Notes: generated by a model not told the origin, from the letters alone. 64,000 nt of DNA from Xylophilus rhododendri (GCF_009906855.1 NZ_CP047650.1:3038001-3102000), one strand, 5' to 3'; shown: positions 1 to 9,150, counted from the stretch's first letter. Numbers and translations: made by a program.

Positions 1-220
1 GGCCGAAGAAAGCCCCGCATGGCTGGACGACTGGAATGCCCTGCTGCTGGCCTACCGCGGCCAGGACTGGAACGGCGCCGCCCGCCTGCTGGATCGCCAG
101 GATCTGCTGCCGCCGCGCTTCGCCGCCCTGCAGGCGCTCTATGCTGCGAGGCTGGCCGAGGCCCGGTCGAAGCCGGCCGATGCCGATTGGGATGGCACCA
201 CCCGCATGGACACCAAATAA
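1..220 (+). CDS. C-terminal end of a probable CHASE2-type adenylate/guanylate cyclase (5' partial)
   Basis: The gene enters from the left edge. The frame beginning at base 2 gives 72 residues before a TAA at 218-220. The tail ends in DWDGTTRMDTK. From memory of the family, CHASE2-containing adenylate/guanylate cyclases finish with a short helical segment and a DWDGVT..ETK-like end, and I recognise that pattern here; the catalytic domain itself lies outside the window. The next gene, 43 bases downstream, is a cyclic-nucleotide phosphodiesterase, which supports the call because cyclase and phosphodiesterase of this kind are often adjacent. The alternative is another protein sharing only this tail. 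Confidence 0.55.
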   Translation, partial: AEESPAWLDDWNALLLAYRGQDWNGAARLLDRQDLLPPRFAALQALYAARLAEARSKPADADWDGTTRMDTK

Positions 221-263
221 TGAGGGGCAGCTTCGCCATGACGGACTGCCAGGAGGAATTGCC

Positions 264-1055
264 ATGAAAGTCCGGGTTCTCGGCTGTTCGGGCGCGATTG
301 CGCGGGGACGGCGAACGACGTCCTTCCTGGTCGATGACCGGCTGCTGGTCGATGCCGGCACCGGCGTGGGCGACCTGACGCTGGACGAAATGGCCGCCAT
401 CGACCATGTTGTGCTGAGCCACTGCCATCTGGACCATGTCGCGGCCCTGCCGATGATGGTCGACGCGGTGGCCGCCCGCCGGAGCACGCCGCTGCAGGTC
501 CATGCACTGCCGCAGACCGTGGCCGCCTTGCGGGCGCATATCTTCAATAACCTGATCTGGCCGGATTTCTCGGTGATCCCGACCGCCGAGCGTCCTTTCA
601 TCCAGTTCCGGACCTTCGAGATCGGCCAGACCGTGACCTTGGGCCGGACCAGCGTGGAGATCCTGCCTGCCTCGCACACCGTGCCGGCTGCCGGCTTCGC
701 CGTGTCCTCAGCCGGCGGCCCCGCCTGGGTCTTCACCGGCGATACCGGACCGAACCCCGCGTTCTGGCAGCGCCTGAAGACGCTGGACGTCGCGGCTTTG
801 GTCATCGAGACCGCATTCAGCGACGCCGAGGCGGCCCTGGCGGAAATCAGCAAGCACCTGGCGCCGGCCACGCTGGGCGCGGAACTGCGGCAGATCGAAC
901 GGGCCGGAAAATTTCCCGTGTGGATCACCCACACCAAGCCGGCGGAGACCGAACTCATCATGGCCGAGATCGCGAGCCTGCCGCGCGGTGCGCAGGGCAT
1001 CGATGCGGCGCTGGAGATCCGCTGGCTCAAGGAAGGCCATGTGCTGGAGGTCTGA
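264..1055 (+). CDS. Class II-like 3',5'-cyclic-nucleotide phosphodiesterase (metallo-beta-lactamase fold)
   Basis: Predicted to hydrolyse cAMP or cGMP in the cytoplasm. The ATG at 264 is chosen because AGGAGG lies at 251-256; it gives 263 residues, and the frame stays open further upstream without a good ribosome site. The metal-binding HxHxDH motif is seen as SHCHLDH (His53, His55, Asp57, His58). A later ASHTVPA histidine, FTGDTG aspartate and WITHTKP histidine fit the remaining metal ligands of the fold. No signal peptide is visible. It follows the tail of a probable nucleotide cyclase, so the two likely make and degrade one second messenger. Another MBL-fold hydrolase cannot be excluded. 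Confidence 0.78.
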   Translation: MKVRVLGCSGAIARGRRTTSFLVDDRLLVDAGTGVGDLTLDEMAAIDHVVLSHCHLDHVAALPMMVDAVAARRSTPLQVHALPQTVAALRAHIFNNLIWPDFSVIPTAERPFIQFRTFEIGQTVTLGRTSVEILPASHTVPAAGFAVSSAGGPAWVFTGDTGPNPAFWQRLKTLDVAALVIETAFSDAEAALAEISKHLAPATLGAELRQIERAGKFPVWITHTKPAETELIMAEIASLPRGAQGIDAALEIRWLKEGHVLEV

Positions 1056-1173
1056 GTGGCACAAGTGACGAAATTGGCACATAGGACCCGAAGTGCGCGT
1101 GGCTGCCGCCGCGCATCCTGACAATTTTGTCCTTTGACCCGCCGGGCAGTCGTACTTTGGGGCGTGGGGACCA

Positions 1174-1189
1174 TGGCACAGAAGCTGCG
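1174..1189 (+). promoter_or_regulatory. Sigma-54 (RpoN) promoter of pilA
   Basis: TGGCAC at 1174-1179 and CTGCG at 1185-1189 place the GG and GC dinucleotides exactly 10 bases apart, matching the -24/-12 consensus. Transcription would start near 1200, about 30 bases before the pilA ATG. RpoN control with the PilS-PilR system is established for pilA in Pseudomonas, so the position fits. Two other TGGCAC boxes at about 1056 and 1074 lack a correctly spaced GC. Confidence 0.7.
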
Positions 1190-1230
1190 GCTAGCTCCGC
1201 GGTAAATCCATACCTAAGAGGAGTTAACAA

Positions 1231-1674
1231 ATGACCCGTTCCATCCGGCGCAATGTTCAGCAAGGTTTCACTTTGATCGAACTGATGATCGTTGTGGCCA
1301 TCATCGGCATCCTGGCAGCGGTTGCGCTGCCGGCTTATCAAGACTACACCGTGCGTGCGCGGGTGTCTGAACTGATCTTGTCTGCAAGCAGCGCACGCAC
1401 TTGCCTGTCTGAATCTTGGCAAAGCAATGGTTCGTGGACTAACGCGAACATGACCGATTGCGTTCCGCCGGCCACGGGCAAAGTAGCCTCGGCAGGTATT
1501 ACGGCCACCAATAACAATGTGACTGTTACTGTGCTTGGCAACTCCGCGATTGGTGGTTCTGCTTCCGTCACGGTCAGCCTGAGCGGCGTGGTGAATGCCA
1601 ACTCGGGCGGCACGATTGTCTGGACTTGCACGGGTGCCCCAACTAAATATGTGCCGGCTTCCTGCCGCGGTTGA
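1231..1674 (+). CDS. pilA: Type IV major pilin PilA
   Basis: The structural subunit of type IV pili is exported and processed by prepilin peptidase. The 147-residue precursor has a positively charged leader cut after Gly12 (QQG, then FTLIE), with the conserved Glu at mature position 5. A hydrophobic N-terminal helix follows to about residue 37. Four cysteines (58, 77, 133, 145) are seen; the last pair would close the C-terminal D-loop. GAGGAG lies 7-12 bases before the ATG. A sigma-54 promoter precedes the gene and a hairpin terminator follows it. The downstream glycosyltransferases suggest the pilin may be glycosylated, which is inference. Confidence 0.93.
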   Translation: MTRSIRRNVQQGFTLIELMIVVAIIGILAAVALPAYQDYTVRARVSELILSASSARTCLSESWQSNGSWTNANMTDCVPPATGKVASAGITATNNNVTVTVLGNSAIGGSASVTVSLSGVVNANSGGTIVWTCTGAPTKYVPASCRG

Positions 1675-1693
1675 GTAGCACAGCGTTCCAGAG

Positions 1694-1718
1694 AAGCCCC
1701 TTCGAAGGGGCTTTTTTT
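1694..1718 (+). terminator. Rho-independent terminator after pilA
   Basis: AAGCCCC (1694-1700) pairs with GGGGCTT around a TTCGAA centre and is followed directly by a run of T. It lies 20 bases past the pilA stop and separates pilA from the next gene. Confidence 0.9.
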
Positions 1719-1740
1719 CGTTTGCATTTTAAATGCGGGG

Positions 1741-2064
1741 GTGATTTTGCTTCGATTTTTTGACTTCAGTGAAGAGCGTAGCTTCGCGGCGGCTTTGGTG
1801 GAACAGGTTGTGCGGCAACTTCCACCGGAGACGCTGCATCGTGATGACAAGGGCGAGCTCTCAGTCAACAAGATCACGCGAACACTCGAGCGGATTTTTC
1901 GGGATGCCGCAAACTTTTCCCAGAAAAGAAAAATGGGTTTGATGCGGCGCTCTATATTTGCAAATGCTTTCAAATGGAGCCTTAGCGAAAAGGGCTATCC
2001 CGCAAAATTTATAGACCTCGCCACGGAAGGTTTGGTCGTTGAGATGGCGAAAGTCGTCAAATGA
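1741..2064 (+). CDS. Small conserved hypothetical protein between pilin and glycosyltransferase genes
   Basis: A 107-residue soluble, basic protein whose function I do not recognise. It has no signal peptide, membrane segment or cysteine. It starts with hydrophobic residues (ILLRFFDFSEE) and contains the strongly basic stretch FSQKRKMGLMRR. The start is GTG at 1741 or TTG at 1747; no strong ribosome site is visible. I recall small proteins of this general shape beside pilin genes in related bacteria, without a known role. It lies in the same A+T-richer DNA as pilA and the GT41 gene that starts 31 bases later, so it may belong to pilin modification or assembly. Confidence 0.6.
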   Translation: MILLRFFDFSEERSFAAALVEQVVRQLPPETLHRDDKGELSVNKITRTLERIFRDAANFSQKRKMGLMRRSIFANAFKWSLSEKGYPAKFIDLATEGLVVEMAKVVK

Positions 2065-2095
2065 TGCTGTCGGCCAGTCTTTTCGGAGCAGCCAC

Positions 2096-5038
2096 ATGTT
2101 GAGATTGCTGGTTGGAAATGCATTCGAGCGCGCATTTGGAAGGCTGACTCGCAAGGCCCGCTTAAATCCGCTACTGAAGCGTATCGCCGAGGCACATGAA
2201 GCCCGCGAGTGGCGCGCCGCCATCGACGCACTACGGGAATTGCTGAGAATAGATCCGCAGAATGTCAGCGCGTTGATTCGATTGGGTATCAGCCTCGTGG
2301 AAATCGGCGAGACTGCGGAAGCTTACGAGAAATTTTCACTGGCTTATCGGCTTGATGATTCTAATATGGAGGCCGTGGTCAACTACGCGCGATGCTTGTT
2401 GGACTCTGGAGATGACGAGCAGGCGCGGGTATTGCTCGTAAGAGCGCAGACAGTTATTCCGGGTTACCCGCATATCGATTCCATTTATTCTTCGCTGCTT
2501 TTTCGGCGTGGCGACACGGAATCAGCCACCACTTTTGCTTTGCGCGCATGGCTGTCTTACTTCGATAACGGACGCATGCCAGATGGTTATCTGTGGACGC
2601 GAGCCTACGAAGACAAGTCAGAGCAGACACTTGCCGCAGAGCATCATTTCTGGGCTCAAACGAGCGCTCCGCTTTCGGACAAGATTACGTATCATCTGCC
2701 AAGCTTTGAAACTCGTGATTCCAGTAAGAAGTTGCGTATCGGATATTGGTCGCCGGATTTCAGGGATCATTCGGTACGTTACTTTTTTCGTCCTCTATTG
2801 GAAGGGCATGACAGGGAGCGTGTTGAGATTTTTATTTATCACGACTCCTCTTCCTCCGACGCGCAAACCGAAGAAATCAAAGCGCGCTCTGATCATTTCC
2901 ATGCTGTCTATAAAGAGTCCGATGAAAGTCTGGTCAAACTGATCGGGTCGCATGATCTTGATGTTTTGGTGGAACTCGCGGGCCATACATCTCATAACCG
3001 GCTCTGGCTGCTGAAGGCGCGGCTGGCGCGTGTTCAAGTGAGCGGGCTGGGTTATCCGCCGACCACCGGGTTGGAAACTGTAGACGCCAAATTTGTGGAC
3101 CCTCATCTCCGAACACCGGACGATGGGCGCTGCTACACGGAAGCGCCCTTGGAGTTGCCTCAATCGCTATGGTGCTTCGACCCACGCGGCGATGCGCCGG
3201 AGCCATCCGATCCGCCAATGCTCAAGGCTGGCTTCGTGACCTTCGGGTGTTATGGCAACATTGCCAAGATCAATCCAAAGATCATGGGGATATGGGCAGA
3301 GATCCTGCGCCGTGTACCTCGCAGCCGTCTGGTATTGCAGTCAGTCAATTTTCAAAACCCTGGAACCTGTGAGCGATTCGGAAATCGCTTGATCGACGCT
3401 GGCCTGGAGCGCAGTCGCTTTACTTTGCTTGGGCCGGTGCCAGGGCGTGATTTCTTTCGCTCCTATAACCAGTTGGATATTGTTCTGGATACCCACCCGT
3501 TCAACGGGGGGACCACGACCTGTTTCGCGGTTTTTATGGGCGTGCCGGTCGTGACCTTGCAGGGCGACTCTTTGATCAGTCGCGTTGGTGTGTCGGTCAT
3601 GAGCAATGTGGGAGCTGCGGACTTGGCCGTTTCCGATGTGAACGAATATGTGAGCCGCGCAGTTCGTCTCTCTCAGGACGTGGATTTCCTCAAGAAATTT
3701 CGCAAGGAGGCGCGCTTGCGCATGCAGCGCAGCAGCCTAGGCAATGGCCGAATGTTTGCGCAAGATGTGGAGGCGGCCTTTACGAGGCTGGTCGAAGAGT
3801 CCGGTGCGCTGAAGTCGATTGCACGGCCATCACAAATTGTTCCTCTTCCTGCCCATGAGTTGATTCGACGCGCTATGGCGGTGTTGGGGACGGGCCAATG
3901 GGAAAGTTCAAGGCGTATTGTAAGTTATTGCCTGGCGCACTATCCTGACTTTGCCGGTGCTCACATCATGATGACGGAGGATTTTACGAGTGAGGGGAGA
4001 TTTGCTGACGCCGCCCGTTATCTGGAAGAGCGCTTTGATCGTTTTGCAGCATCCGATCGTGCATCGGCGCTCGTGAATATTGCGCGATATTGGATATACG
4101 CTGAAGACTGGCCGGCATCTGGGCGGGCCGTGGCGCAGCTCGAGTTGGATCATGGTTCCACGTTGGAAGAGCGGCTCCAGGCCCGCTTGTTCAAGGCGTT
4201 TCTCGAAATCCAATCGGTGCGTGTCGTGAAGCATGTGGCATTGGATAAACCCCGCGCGCGGAAAATCCTGTGCGTATTGCCGTGCGATGACGTGGAACAT
4301 TACCAGCGAATGGAGAAACATCTCACGAATCAGGCTGCCATCTGCGGCGCGTCGGTTGTTTTCCAGCGCTGCGCCGAGAGCCTCAAGATTGCTGCATATG
4401 AGTCTGCCTTGCGGGCGCCGGACGAGGACATTGTGCTGTTCATACAGAAAAATATTTCAATCGGTGGACCGGGATTTTTTGAGCGCATTAATCATGCGTT
4501 GGAATCGGCGGATGTCGTAGGCTATTCGGGCGCGAAACGCTGGGTGCAGCTGGACTGGCGCCTGGACGATTTTGGCCAACGGGCCGCCGCATTCATCCAG
4601 GCCACGCCGGAGAAAAGCGGTTTTGCGGAGGTATTGGTTTCCGGGGGCGGCCTGGACGAACTCGTGGGAGGACTCGCCGTGCTTGAGGGTGGCTTGCTTG
4701 CGGTGAATGCCCGGCGGGTATCGGGGGTGGCTTTCGACCATGAGTGGATGGATGCCGAGACTCTGCTGGAAGAAAAGTGGTCGTACGAAGCAGGCCGGGC
4801 GGGCGCACGCTTGGCAGTGCACCGCGGGCTCGGCGTGTACGTTGACCGGGACCTGCAACTCAGCAAAACGTATATGGCCGCTGCCCGCACAGCATTGGTC
4901 GCGCAGATGGGGTTCGATGTTTTCTCCTTGCAGCGCAAGGATGGTTCCATGCTTGCGTGCCCGGTGCCGGACTTTGAACGTGGCGTTGCAACGCTCGACG
5001 TTTATTTTTCGCCGGAGTTTGAAGTCTTGTGCGAGTGA
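2096..5038 (+). CDS. TPR protein with GT41 (SPINDLY/OGT-like) glycosyltransferase fused to a second GT-A-like domain
   Basis: A predicted cytoplasmic O-linked glycosyltransferase of 980 residues. ATG 2096 is chosen for the GGAG at 2085-2088. Residues about 20-160 form TPR-like helical pairs. About 195-600 is the GT41 catalytic region: LRIGYWSPDFRDHSVRYFF, DVLVELAGHTSHNRL, VTFGCYGNIAKINP, DIVLDTHPFNGGTTTC and the GVSVMSNVG nucleotide-sugar region. After a second TPR-like block, about residues 730-940 resemble the GT-A-type StrF/GT2 fold: an EDIVLFIQKN start, VLEGGLLAVNARR, and a FDHEWMD segment. Standard bacterial GT41 proteins stop near 650-750 residues, so this is an extended fusion. Position next to pilA suggests pilin or surface-protein glycosylation. 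The 3' end overlaps the opposite GT41 gene by 37 bases. Confidence 0.85.
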   Translation: MLRLLVGNAFERAFGRLTRKARLNPLLKRIAEAHEAREWRAAIDALRELLRIDPQNVSALIRLGISLVEIGETAEAYEKFSLAYRLDDSNMEAVVNYARCLLDSGDDEQARVLLVRAQTVIPGYPHIDSIYSSLLFRRGDTESATTFALRAWLSYFDNGRMPDGYLWTRAYEDKSEQTLAAEHHFWAQTSAPLSDKITYHLPSFETRDSSKKLRIGYWSPDFRDHSVRYFFRPLLEGHDRERVEIFIYHDSSSSDAQTEEIKARSDHFHAVYKESDESLVKLIGSHDLDVLVELAGHTSHNRLWLLKARLARVQVSGLGYPPTTGLETVDAKFVDPHLRTPDDGRCYTEAPLELPQSLWCFDPRGDAPEPSDPPMLKAGFVTFGCYGNIAKINPKIMGIWAEILRRVPRSRLVLQSVNFQNPGTCERFGNRLIDAGLERSRFTLLGPVPGRDFFRSYNQLDIVLDTHPFNGGTTTCFAVFMGVPVVTLQGDSLISRVGVSVMSNVGAADLAVSDVNEYVSRAVRLSQDVDFLKKFRKEARLRMQRSSLGNGRMFAQDVEAAFTRLVEESGALKSIARPSQIVPLPAHELIRRAMAVLGTGQWESSRRIVSYCLAHYPDFAGAHIMMTEDFTSEGRFADAARYLEERFDRFAASDRASALVNIARYWIYAEDWPASGRAVAQLELDHGSTLEERLQARLFKAFLEIQSVRVVKHVALDKPRARKILCVLPCDDVEHYQRMEKHLTNQAAICGASVVFQRCAESLKIAAYESALRAPDEDIVLFIQKNISIGGPGFFERINHALESADVVGYSGAKRWVQLDWRLDDFGQRAAAFIQATPEKSGFAEVLVSGGGLDELVGGLAVLEGGLLAVNARRVSGVAFDHEWMDAETLLEEKWSYEAGRAGARLAVHRGLGVYVDRDLQLSKTYMAAARTALVAQMGFDVFSLQRKDGSMLACPVPDFERGVATLDVYFSPEFEVLCE

Positions 5039-6951
5039 AGTGAAAGAAAGGCGTCCTCCAGTTCGACTGTGAAGGCGCGCGCCTGATCAACCATGACGCG
5101 CTCCAGCCGCTGACGCAAGCCCGCACGAGTCTTCCGGAGAAAATCCGTCGAGTTGGCGATTTCGATTGCACGAGCGACGTACTCGTCCATGGTGGCGCAT
5201 GCAAATTCTTCTAGACCGAGTCCTCGCATGGTTTGGACGCCCACCCGCGAGATGGCTGTCTTGCCTTCAAGCGACAGCACCGGAACTCCCATCCAGAGCG
5301 AATGCATGGTGGTGGTACCGCCGTTGTATGGGAAGGTGTCGAGCGCGAGGTCTATCTCAGCGTGCATGGCAAGGTAATTGGGCATGGACGTTTTCGCACG
5401 TAGAACCAGCCGGTGGGCCGGCACGCCGTGCTCGCCGAAACGGCGCATCCATTCGGGTGCGTCTTCCACACCAGCATTGCCCAGAAGCAGCCTTGAGTTC
5501 GGAACCGCGTGCAGGATTGCCGCCGCAGCGGCGACAAAGGAAGAGGTGATCTTGGCGGGGTTGTTGAGGCATCCAAATGTGAAGGTGCCAGAGGCAATGC
5601 AGGGCAGCGCCGCAACCGGCGGACTTTGAGGGTCGGGTTGAAAGATCGCGCCGCTGGAAAGCCTTAGCAACTGTTCGGAGTGGAAGCGCTCGGTTTCTCC
5701 AGGAGGGTCTACGCCTGCGTCGGTTATTCGGTAATCCATGTTTGCAAGCCCGGTGGTGGCCTGATATCCCAGCCATGTGACCTGGATGGGAGCTGGCCGA
5801 CGCGCGAAGACCAGGAGCCTGTGGTGTCCGGTATGGCCTGAGAGATCGACCAAAACATCGATTCCGTCGTTTCGAATGCACTGCGCCATGGCTTCGTCGG
5901 ATAGCTGAGCGCAGTCCCTCCAGTGCTCTGCTTCTTCCCGCATGCGACGGGTAACGTCGTCGATGACCGGATAGGTGTAGTAGCAGAACACTTCGACGCG
6001 GCTTCGGTCGTGCTGGCGGAGCACGGGCTCGAAAAAGTAGGCCAAGGAGTGCTGTCGCAAGTCGCCGGATACATACCCGAGTCGCAGGCGCGCGGACCGC
6101 TGCACGACCATGGGATGGTCATCTCGGCTTGTATCGAGCAGCGGCGTTTCAAATCGTTCGGCGAACTTCAGATGCTCCTGAAATAGCGCCTCGGGCCCTA
6201 GCATTCCGCCGTACTGCAGAGTGAAGAGGCGGTTGCTGTGCCAAGCCGCGTTATTTGGCTGGTACTTCAGTGCGGTTTCGATGTCTTTAAGAGCTTCATC
6301 AACAAGACCCAGATGGCGTTCGCAGTTTCCTTTGTTGGCCATGGCTTCGGCGAAGTCCGGTTGAAGCTCCAGAGCCTGGGTATATGCCTCTACAGCCTCG
6401 CGGTGCATCGTGGCTTCGGCCAGCACGTTGCCTTTAAGAAAGTGGAGGTCCGCGCGTTGCGGCATCCGTTTAATGCCTTGCGTGAGGACGATCAGCGCCC
6501 GCTCTGAACGACCAAGACGAAAAAGGATGGCCGCCAATTCGGCATAAGCAGCTTCAAGCTGCGGTGCTATTTGCAGTGCGGCTTCCATATGCTCGGCTGC
6601 TTCCGCGTCATTGCCGAAAGCAACGGCGATCCGGCCCAGGAAAAAATGCGCGTCCGCATGATGCGGTACGTGCTTCAGCGCCGAGCGAAACGCTTGGCCT
6701 GCCGGGACCGGCATTCCCGATTCCATCAGGGCATAGCCGAGGTTGACCTGGGCATCCGCGTGGTTTGGATCCAAAATGACGGCATTTCGGTAACAGGCCA
6801 GGGCTGTTGCGATGTCACCTTCAGAGAGATGCCTGTTTCCCTCATCCATTGCAGCCCGGCATTGATCTGCGGGCGAAGGCAGCGGACGAAAACCTCGCCC
6901 CAGCAACCAATCCAGAAGCCTGCGCCTTGGACGTCGATCGTTTTCTTTCAT
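5002..6951 (-). CDS. TPR-repeat GT41 (SPINDLY/OGT-like) glycosyltransferase
   Basis: A second predicted O-GlcNAc-transferase-like enzyme, 649 residues from ATG 6951. An upstream ATG at 7008 would add 19 residues; neither start has a strong ribosome site. The N-terminal half carries consecutive TPRs (GDIATALACYRNAVILDPNHADAQ is one unit). The catalytic half shows LRLGYVSGDLRQHSLAYFF, DVLVDLSGHTGHHRL, FTFGCLNNPAKI, DLALDTFPYNGGTTT and GVQTMRGLGL, paralleling the opposite gene. It lacks the C-terminal extension of that neighbour. It converges on that gene with overlapping 3' ends, so the two are separate transcripts. Target protein unknown; pilin or flagellin are candidates by analogy. Confidence 0.85.
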   Translation of the reverse strand: MKENDRRPRRRLLDWLLGRGFRPLPSPADQCRAAMDEGNRHLSEGDIATALACYRNAVILDPNHADAQVNLGYALMESGMPVPAGQAFRSALKHVPHHADAHFFLGRIAVAFGNDAEAAEHMEAALQIAPQLEAAYAELAAILFRLGRSERALIVLTQGIKRMPQRADLHFLKGNVLAEATMHREAVEAYTQALELQPDFAEAMANKGNCERHLGLVDEALKDIETALKYQPNNAAWHSNRLFTLQYGGMLGPEALFQEHLKFAERFETPLLDTSRDDHPMVVQRSARLRLGYVSGDLRQHSLAYFFEPVLRQHDRSRVEVFCYYTYPVIDDVTRRMREEAEHWRDCAQLSDEAMAQCIRNDGIDVLVDLSGHTGHHRLLVFARRPAPIQVTWLGYQATTGLANMDYRITDAGVDPPGETERFHSEQLLRLSSGAIFQPDPQSPPVAALPCIASGTFTFGCLNNPAKITSSFVAAAAAILHAVPNSRLLLGNAGVEDAPEWMRRFGEHGVPAHRLVLRAKTSMPNYLAMHAEIDLALDTFPYNGGTTTMHSLWMGVPVLSLEGKTAISRVGVQTMRGLGLEEFACATMDEYVARAIEIANSTDFLRKTRAGLRQRLERVMVDQARAFTVELEDAFLSLHSHKTSNSGEK

Positions 6952-7067
6952 GGGCGCACTATCTCGTATGGCTCTTGAACCGAAATCGGTACCAATGCAT
7001 CGGAGCATCGGCGATGCGCGCTGTAGCCGGACCGCTGAGCGGGTCGGCCTGCCGGCAAGGCAAGCTT

Positions 7068-7560
7068 TTAAAGCGTTTCAAGACCTACGAAACTTCCCGA
7101 GGCGCCGCCGTGCTTTTCTAAAACTCGAACATCGTGAATGACCATGCCCCGATCAACAGCCTTGCACATGTCATACACGGTAAGAAGCCCTAATTGAACG
7201 GCCGTCAGGGCTTCCATTTCCACGCCTGTAGGGCCGAATGTTTCCACGGTGACCTTGCAGTTCAATGCGGCGCGGCTGTCGTCCGTATATGAGCTCTCGA
7301 ATTCCACCGCCACCCGCGTCAACGCCAGCGGATGGCAAAGCGGAATCAGATCACTCGTCTTCTTCGCGCCCTGAATCGCCGCGATCCGCGCCACCCCAGC
7401 ACATCCCCTTCTTGGCCGTCCCGCTCTCGATCAAGGCCAGCGTCTCCGCCCGCATCAGGATCCGCCCGCTGGCGACCGCCACCCGGTGCGTGTGCGCCTT
7501 GCCGCCGACATCGACCATATGCGCCTGTCCCTGCGCATCGAAATGGGTGAGTGAAGTCAT
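7068..7560 (-). pseudogene. moaC: moaC, cyclic pyranopterin monophosphate synthase, with two apparent frameshifts
   Basis: MoaC makes cyclic pyranopterin monophosphate in molybdenum-cofactor synthesis. The N-terminal part ([20 protein letters not shown]) runs in one frame from ATG 7560. The rest ([43 protein letters not shown]) runs in another frame and ends at 7068. The join needs one extra G in each of two four-G runs (7405-7408 and 7394-7397 on the plus strand), which restores KKGDVLGVARIA. Restored length is about 164 residues, normal for MoaC. All recognisable catalytic residues survive. Two one-base losses 10 bases apart suggest sequence or assembly error, though true inactivation is possible. 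The M48 protease gene is divergent, 45 bases away. Confidence 0.88.
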
Positions 7561-7605
7561 GTTTCCTCGCTGTCCAGACCATCGGAAATCTGAACATTCC
7601 CGACC

Positions 7606-9150
7606 ATGAAGCATCATACGGCGATGGATTTTCCGCGAGCTTTCCCCGCGTTCCGCGCGCTGGTGTGCAGCGCCCTCTGCCTGGCTTTCGCCACGGCCCC
7701 GGCCCATGCCCAGCTCCCCAGCCTCGGCGACGGCGCCGACATGCCCGCCGGTCAGGAACGCCGCCTGGGCGATCGCATCGTGCGCGAGCTCTACCGCGAC
7801 CCGGACTTCGTCGACGACCCGGTGCTCGTCGAGTATGTCCAGGGCATCTGGGACCGGCTGATGGTCGCTGCCGTCGCGGGCGGAGAACTCAATCCCGAGA
7901 TCCAGGAACGTTTTGCCTGGCGCATCCTGCTCGGCCGGGACCGCAGCGTGAATGCCTTCGCGCTGCCCGGCGGCTACATGGGCGTGCTGTGCGGGCTGAT
8001 CTCGGTGGTGTCGTCCAAGGACGAACTCGCCTCGGTGCTGGCCCACGAGATGAGCCATATCACCCAGCGCCACATCTCGCGGCTGATGGCCAACCAGAGC
8101 CTGACCTCGCCGCTGTTCCTCGCCGGCCTGGTGCTGGGCGCGTTGGCGGCCAGCCGCAATCCGCAGGCGGCCAATGCCATGGTCACCGGCAGCGTGGCGC
8201 TGCAGGCGCAGACGCAGCTCAACTTCTCGCGTTCGATGGAGCGCGAGGCCGACCGGGTGGGCTACCAGGTGATGACGCAGGCGGGTTTCGATGGCCGGGG
8301 TTTTCCCAGCATGTTCGAGAAGCTGCAGCAGGCCTCCGGCTTCAACGACAAGGGCGGCTATCCCTATCTGCGCAGCCATCCGCTCAATAGTGAACGCATC
8401 GCCGACATGCGCTCGCGCATGCCGCTGGTGGGCGGTCCGGAGAGCCGGGCGCCGCAGGGCAGCATTGAAGACGCGATCATGTCCGCGCGGGCGCGTGTGG
8501 TGTCGCAGCCGGGCTCCGATGCGCTTCGCGCCTGGGCCACCGAGCCCGACCTGCCCGGCTTCGACCAGCAGCCGCTGCGCCGGCGTGCGGCGGCGCTCTA
8601 TGCCGCCGCGCTGGCCGATGCCGATCGGCGCGACATGGCGGCGGGCCGCAGGCATGTGGCGCAGCTGGCCAGCGCGGTGGCGGCCGACCCGGCCGGCGCG
8701 CGACTGGCGCGCCTGCTGGCGGCGGAGGTGGAGATCGCGGGGGGCAACGGCGCGCGGGCGCTGGAAGCGCTGGGGCCGCTGCCGGCCAGCGGGCTGGGGC
8801 GTCCGGAGCTGATCTTGCTGGCCCAGGCCGCGCAGCATGGCGCTTCGTCGGCGGGGGTGACCGACCGGCTGCAGTCCTGGCTGGCCACCCATCCGCAGGA
8901 CGGCGGTGTCTGGACCTTGCTGGCCGCCGCCTATCGCGCCGACAACCAGCCGCTGCGGGCCCTGCGCGCCGAGGCCGAGGCCCAGGCCGCGCACCTGGAC
9001 TGGGCCGGTGCGGTCGACCGCTACCGCGCCGGCCAGGAATGGATGCGCCAGCACCGGGGCGGCGCGGGCGACTACATGGAGGTGTCCATCATCGACACCC
9101 GCCTGCAGGAGGCGCAGTCAAGACTTCGAGAAGATGCCGCCGAGCGCTGA
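7606..9150 (+). CDS. Periplasmic M48-family metalloprotease with TPR tail (BepA-like)
   Basis: A 514-residue exported protein with a signal peptide ending near APAHA (residues 31-35); a later ATG gives the same mature protein. The zinc protease motif HEMSH lies at residues 147-151, and a later [11 protein letters not shown] supplies the third ligand typical of M48. The C-terminal half is Ala-rich and helical, consistent with TPRs, as in BepA (YfgC), which maintains outer-membrane proteins and LPS assembly factors. Length is close to the usual 480-520. It is divergent from moaC and its 3' end overlaps the opposite small membrane protein by 33 bases. Assignment to family is firm; a BepA role is inferred. 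Confidence 0.88.
   Translation: MKHHTAMDFPRAFPAFRALVCSALCLAFATAPAHAQLPSLGDGADMPAGQERRLGDRIVRELYRDPDFVDDPVLVEYVQGIWDRLMVAAVAGGELNPEIQERFAWRILLGRDRSVNAFALPGGYMGVLCGLISVVSSKDELASVLAHEMSHITQRHISRLMANQSLTSPLFLAGLVLGALAASRNPQAANAMVTGSVALQAQTQLNFSRSMEREADRVGYQVMTQAGFDGRGFPSMFEKLQQASGFNDKGGYPYLRSHPLNSERIADMRSRMPLVGGPESRAPQGSIEDAIMSARARVVSQPGSDALRAWATEPDLPGFDQQPLRRRAAALYAAALADADRRDMAAGRRHVAQLASAVAADPAGARLARLLAAEVEIAGGNGARALEALGPLPASGLGRPELILLAQAAQHGASSAGVTDRLQSWLATHPQDGGVWTLLAAAYRADNQPLRALRAEAEAQAAHLDWAGAVDRYRAGQEWMRQHRGGAGDYMEVSIIDTRLQEAQSRLREDAAER

Noticed and set aside
1056..1080. TGGCAC repeats as additional sigma-54 promoters
   Set aside because: No GC pair at the required 10-base distance after the GG; only the copy at 1174 fits.
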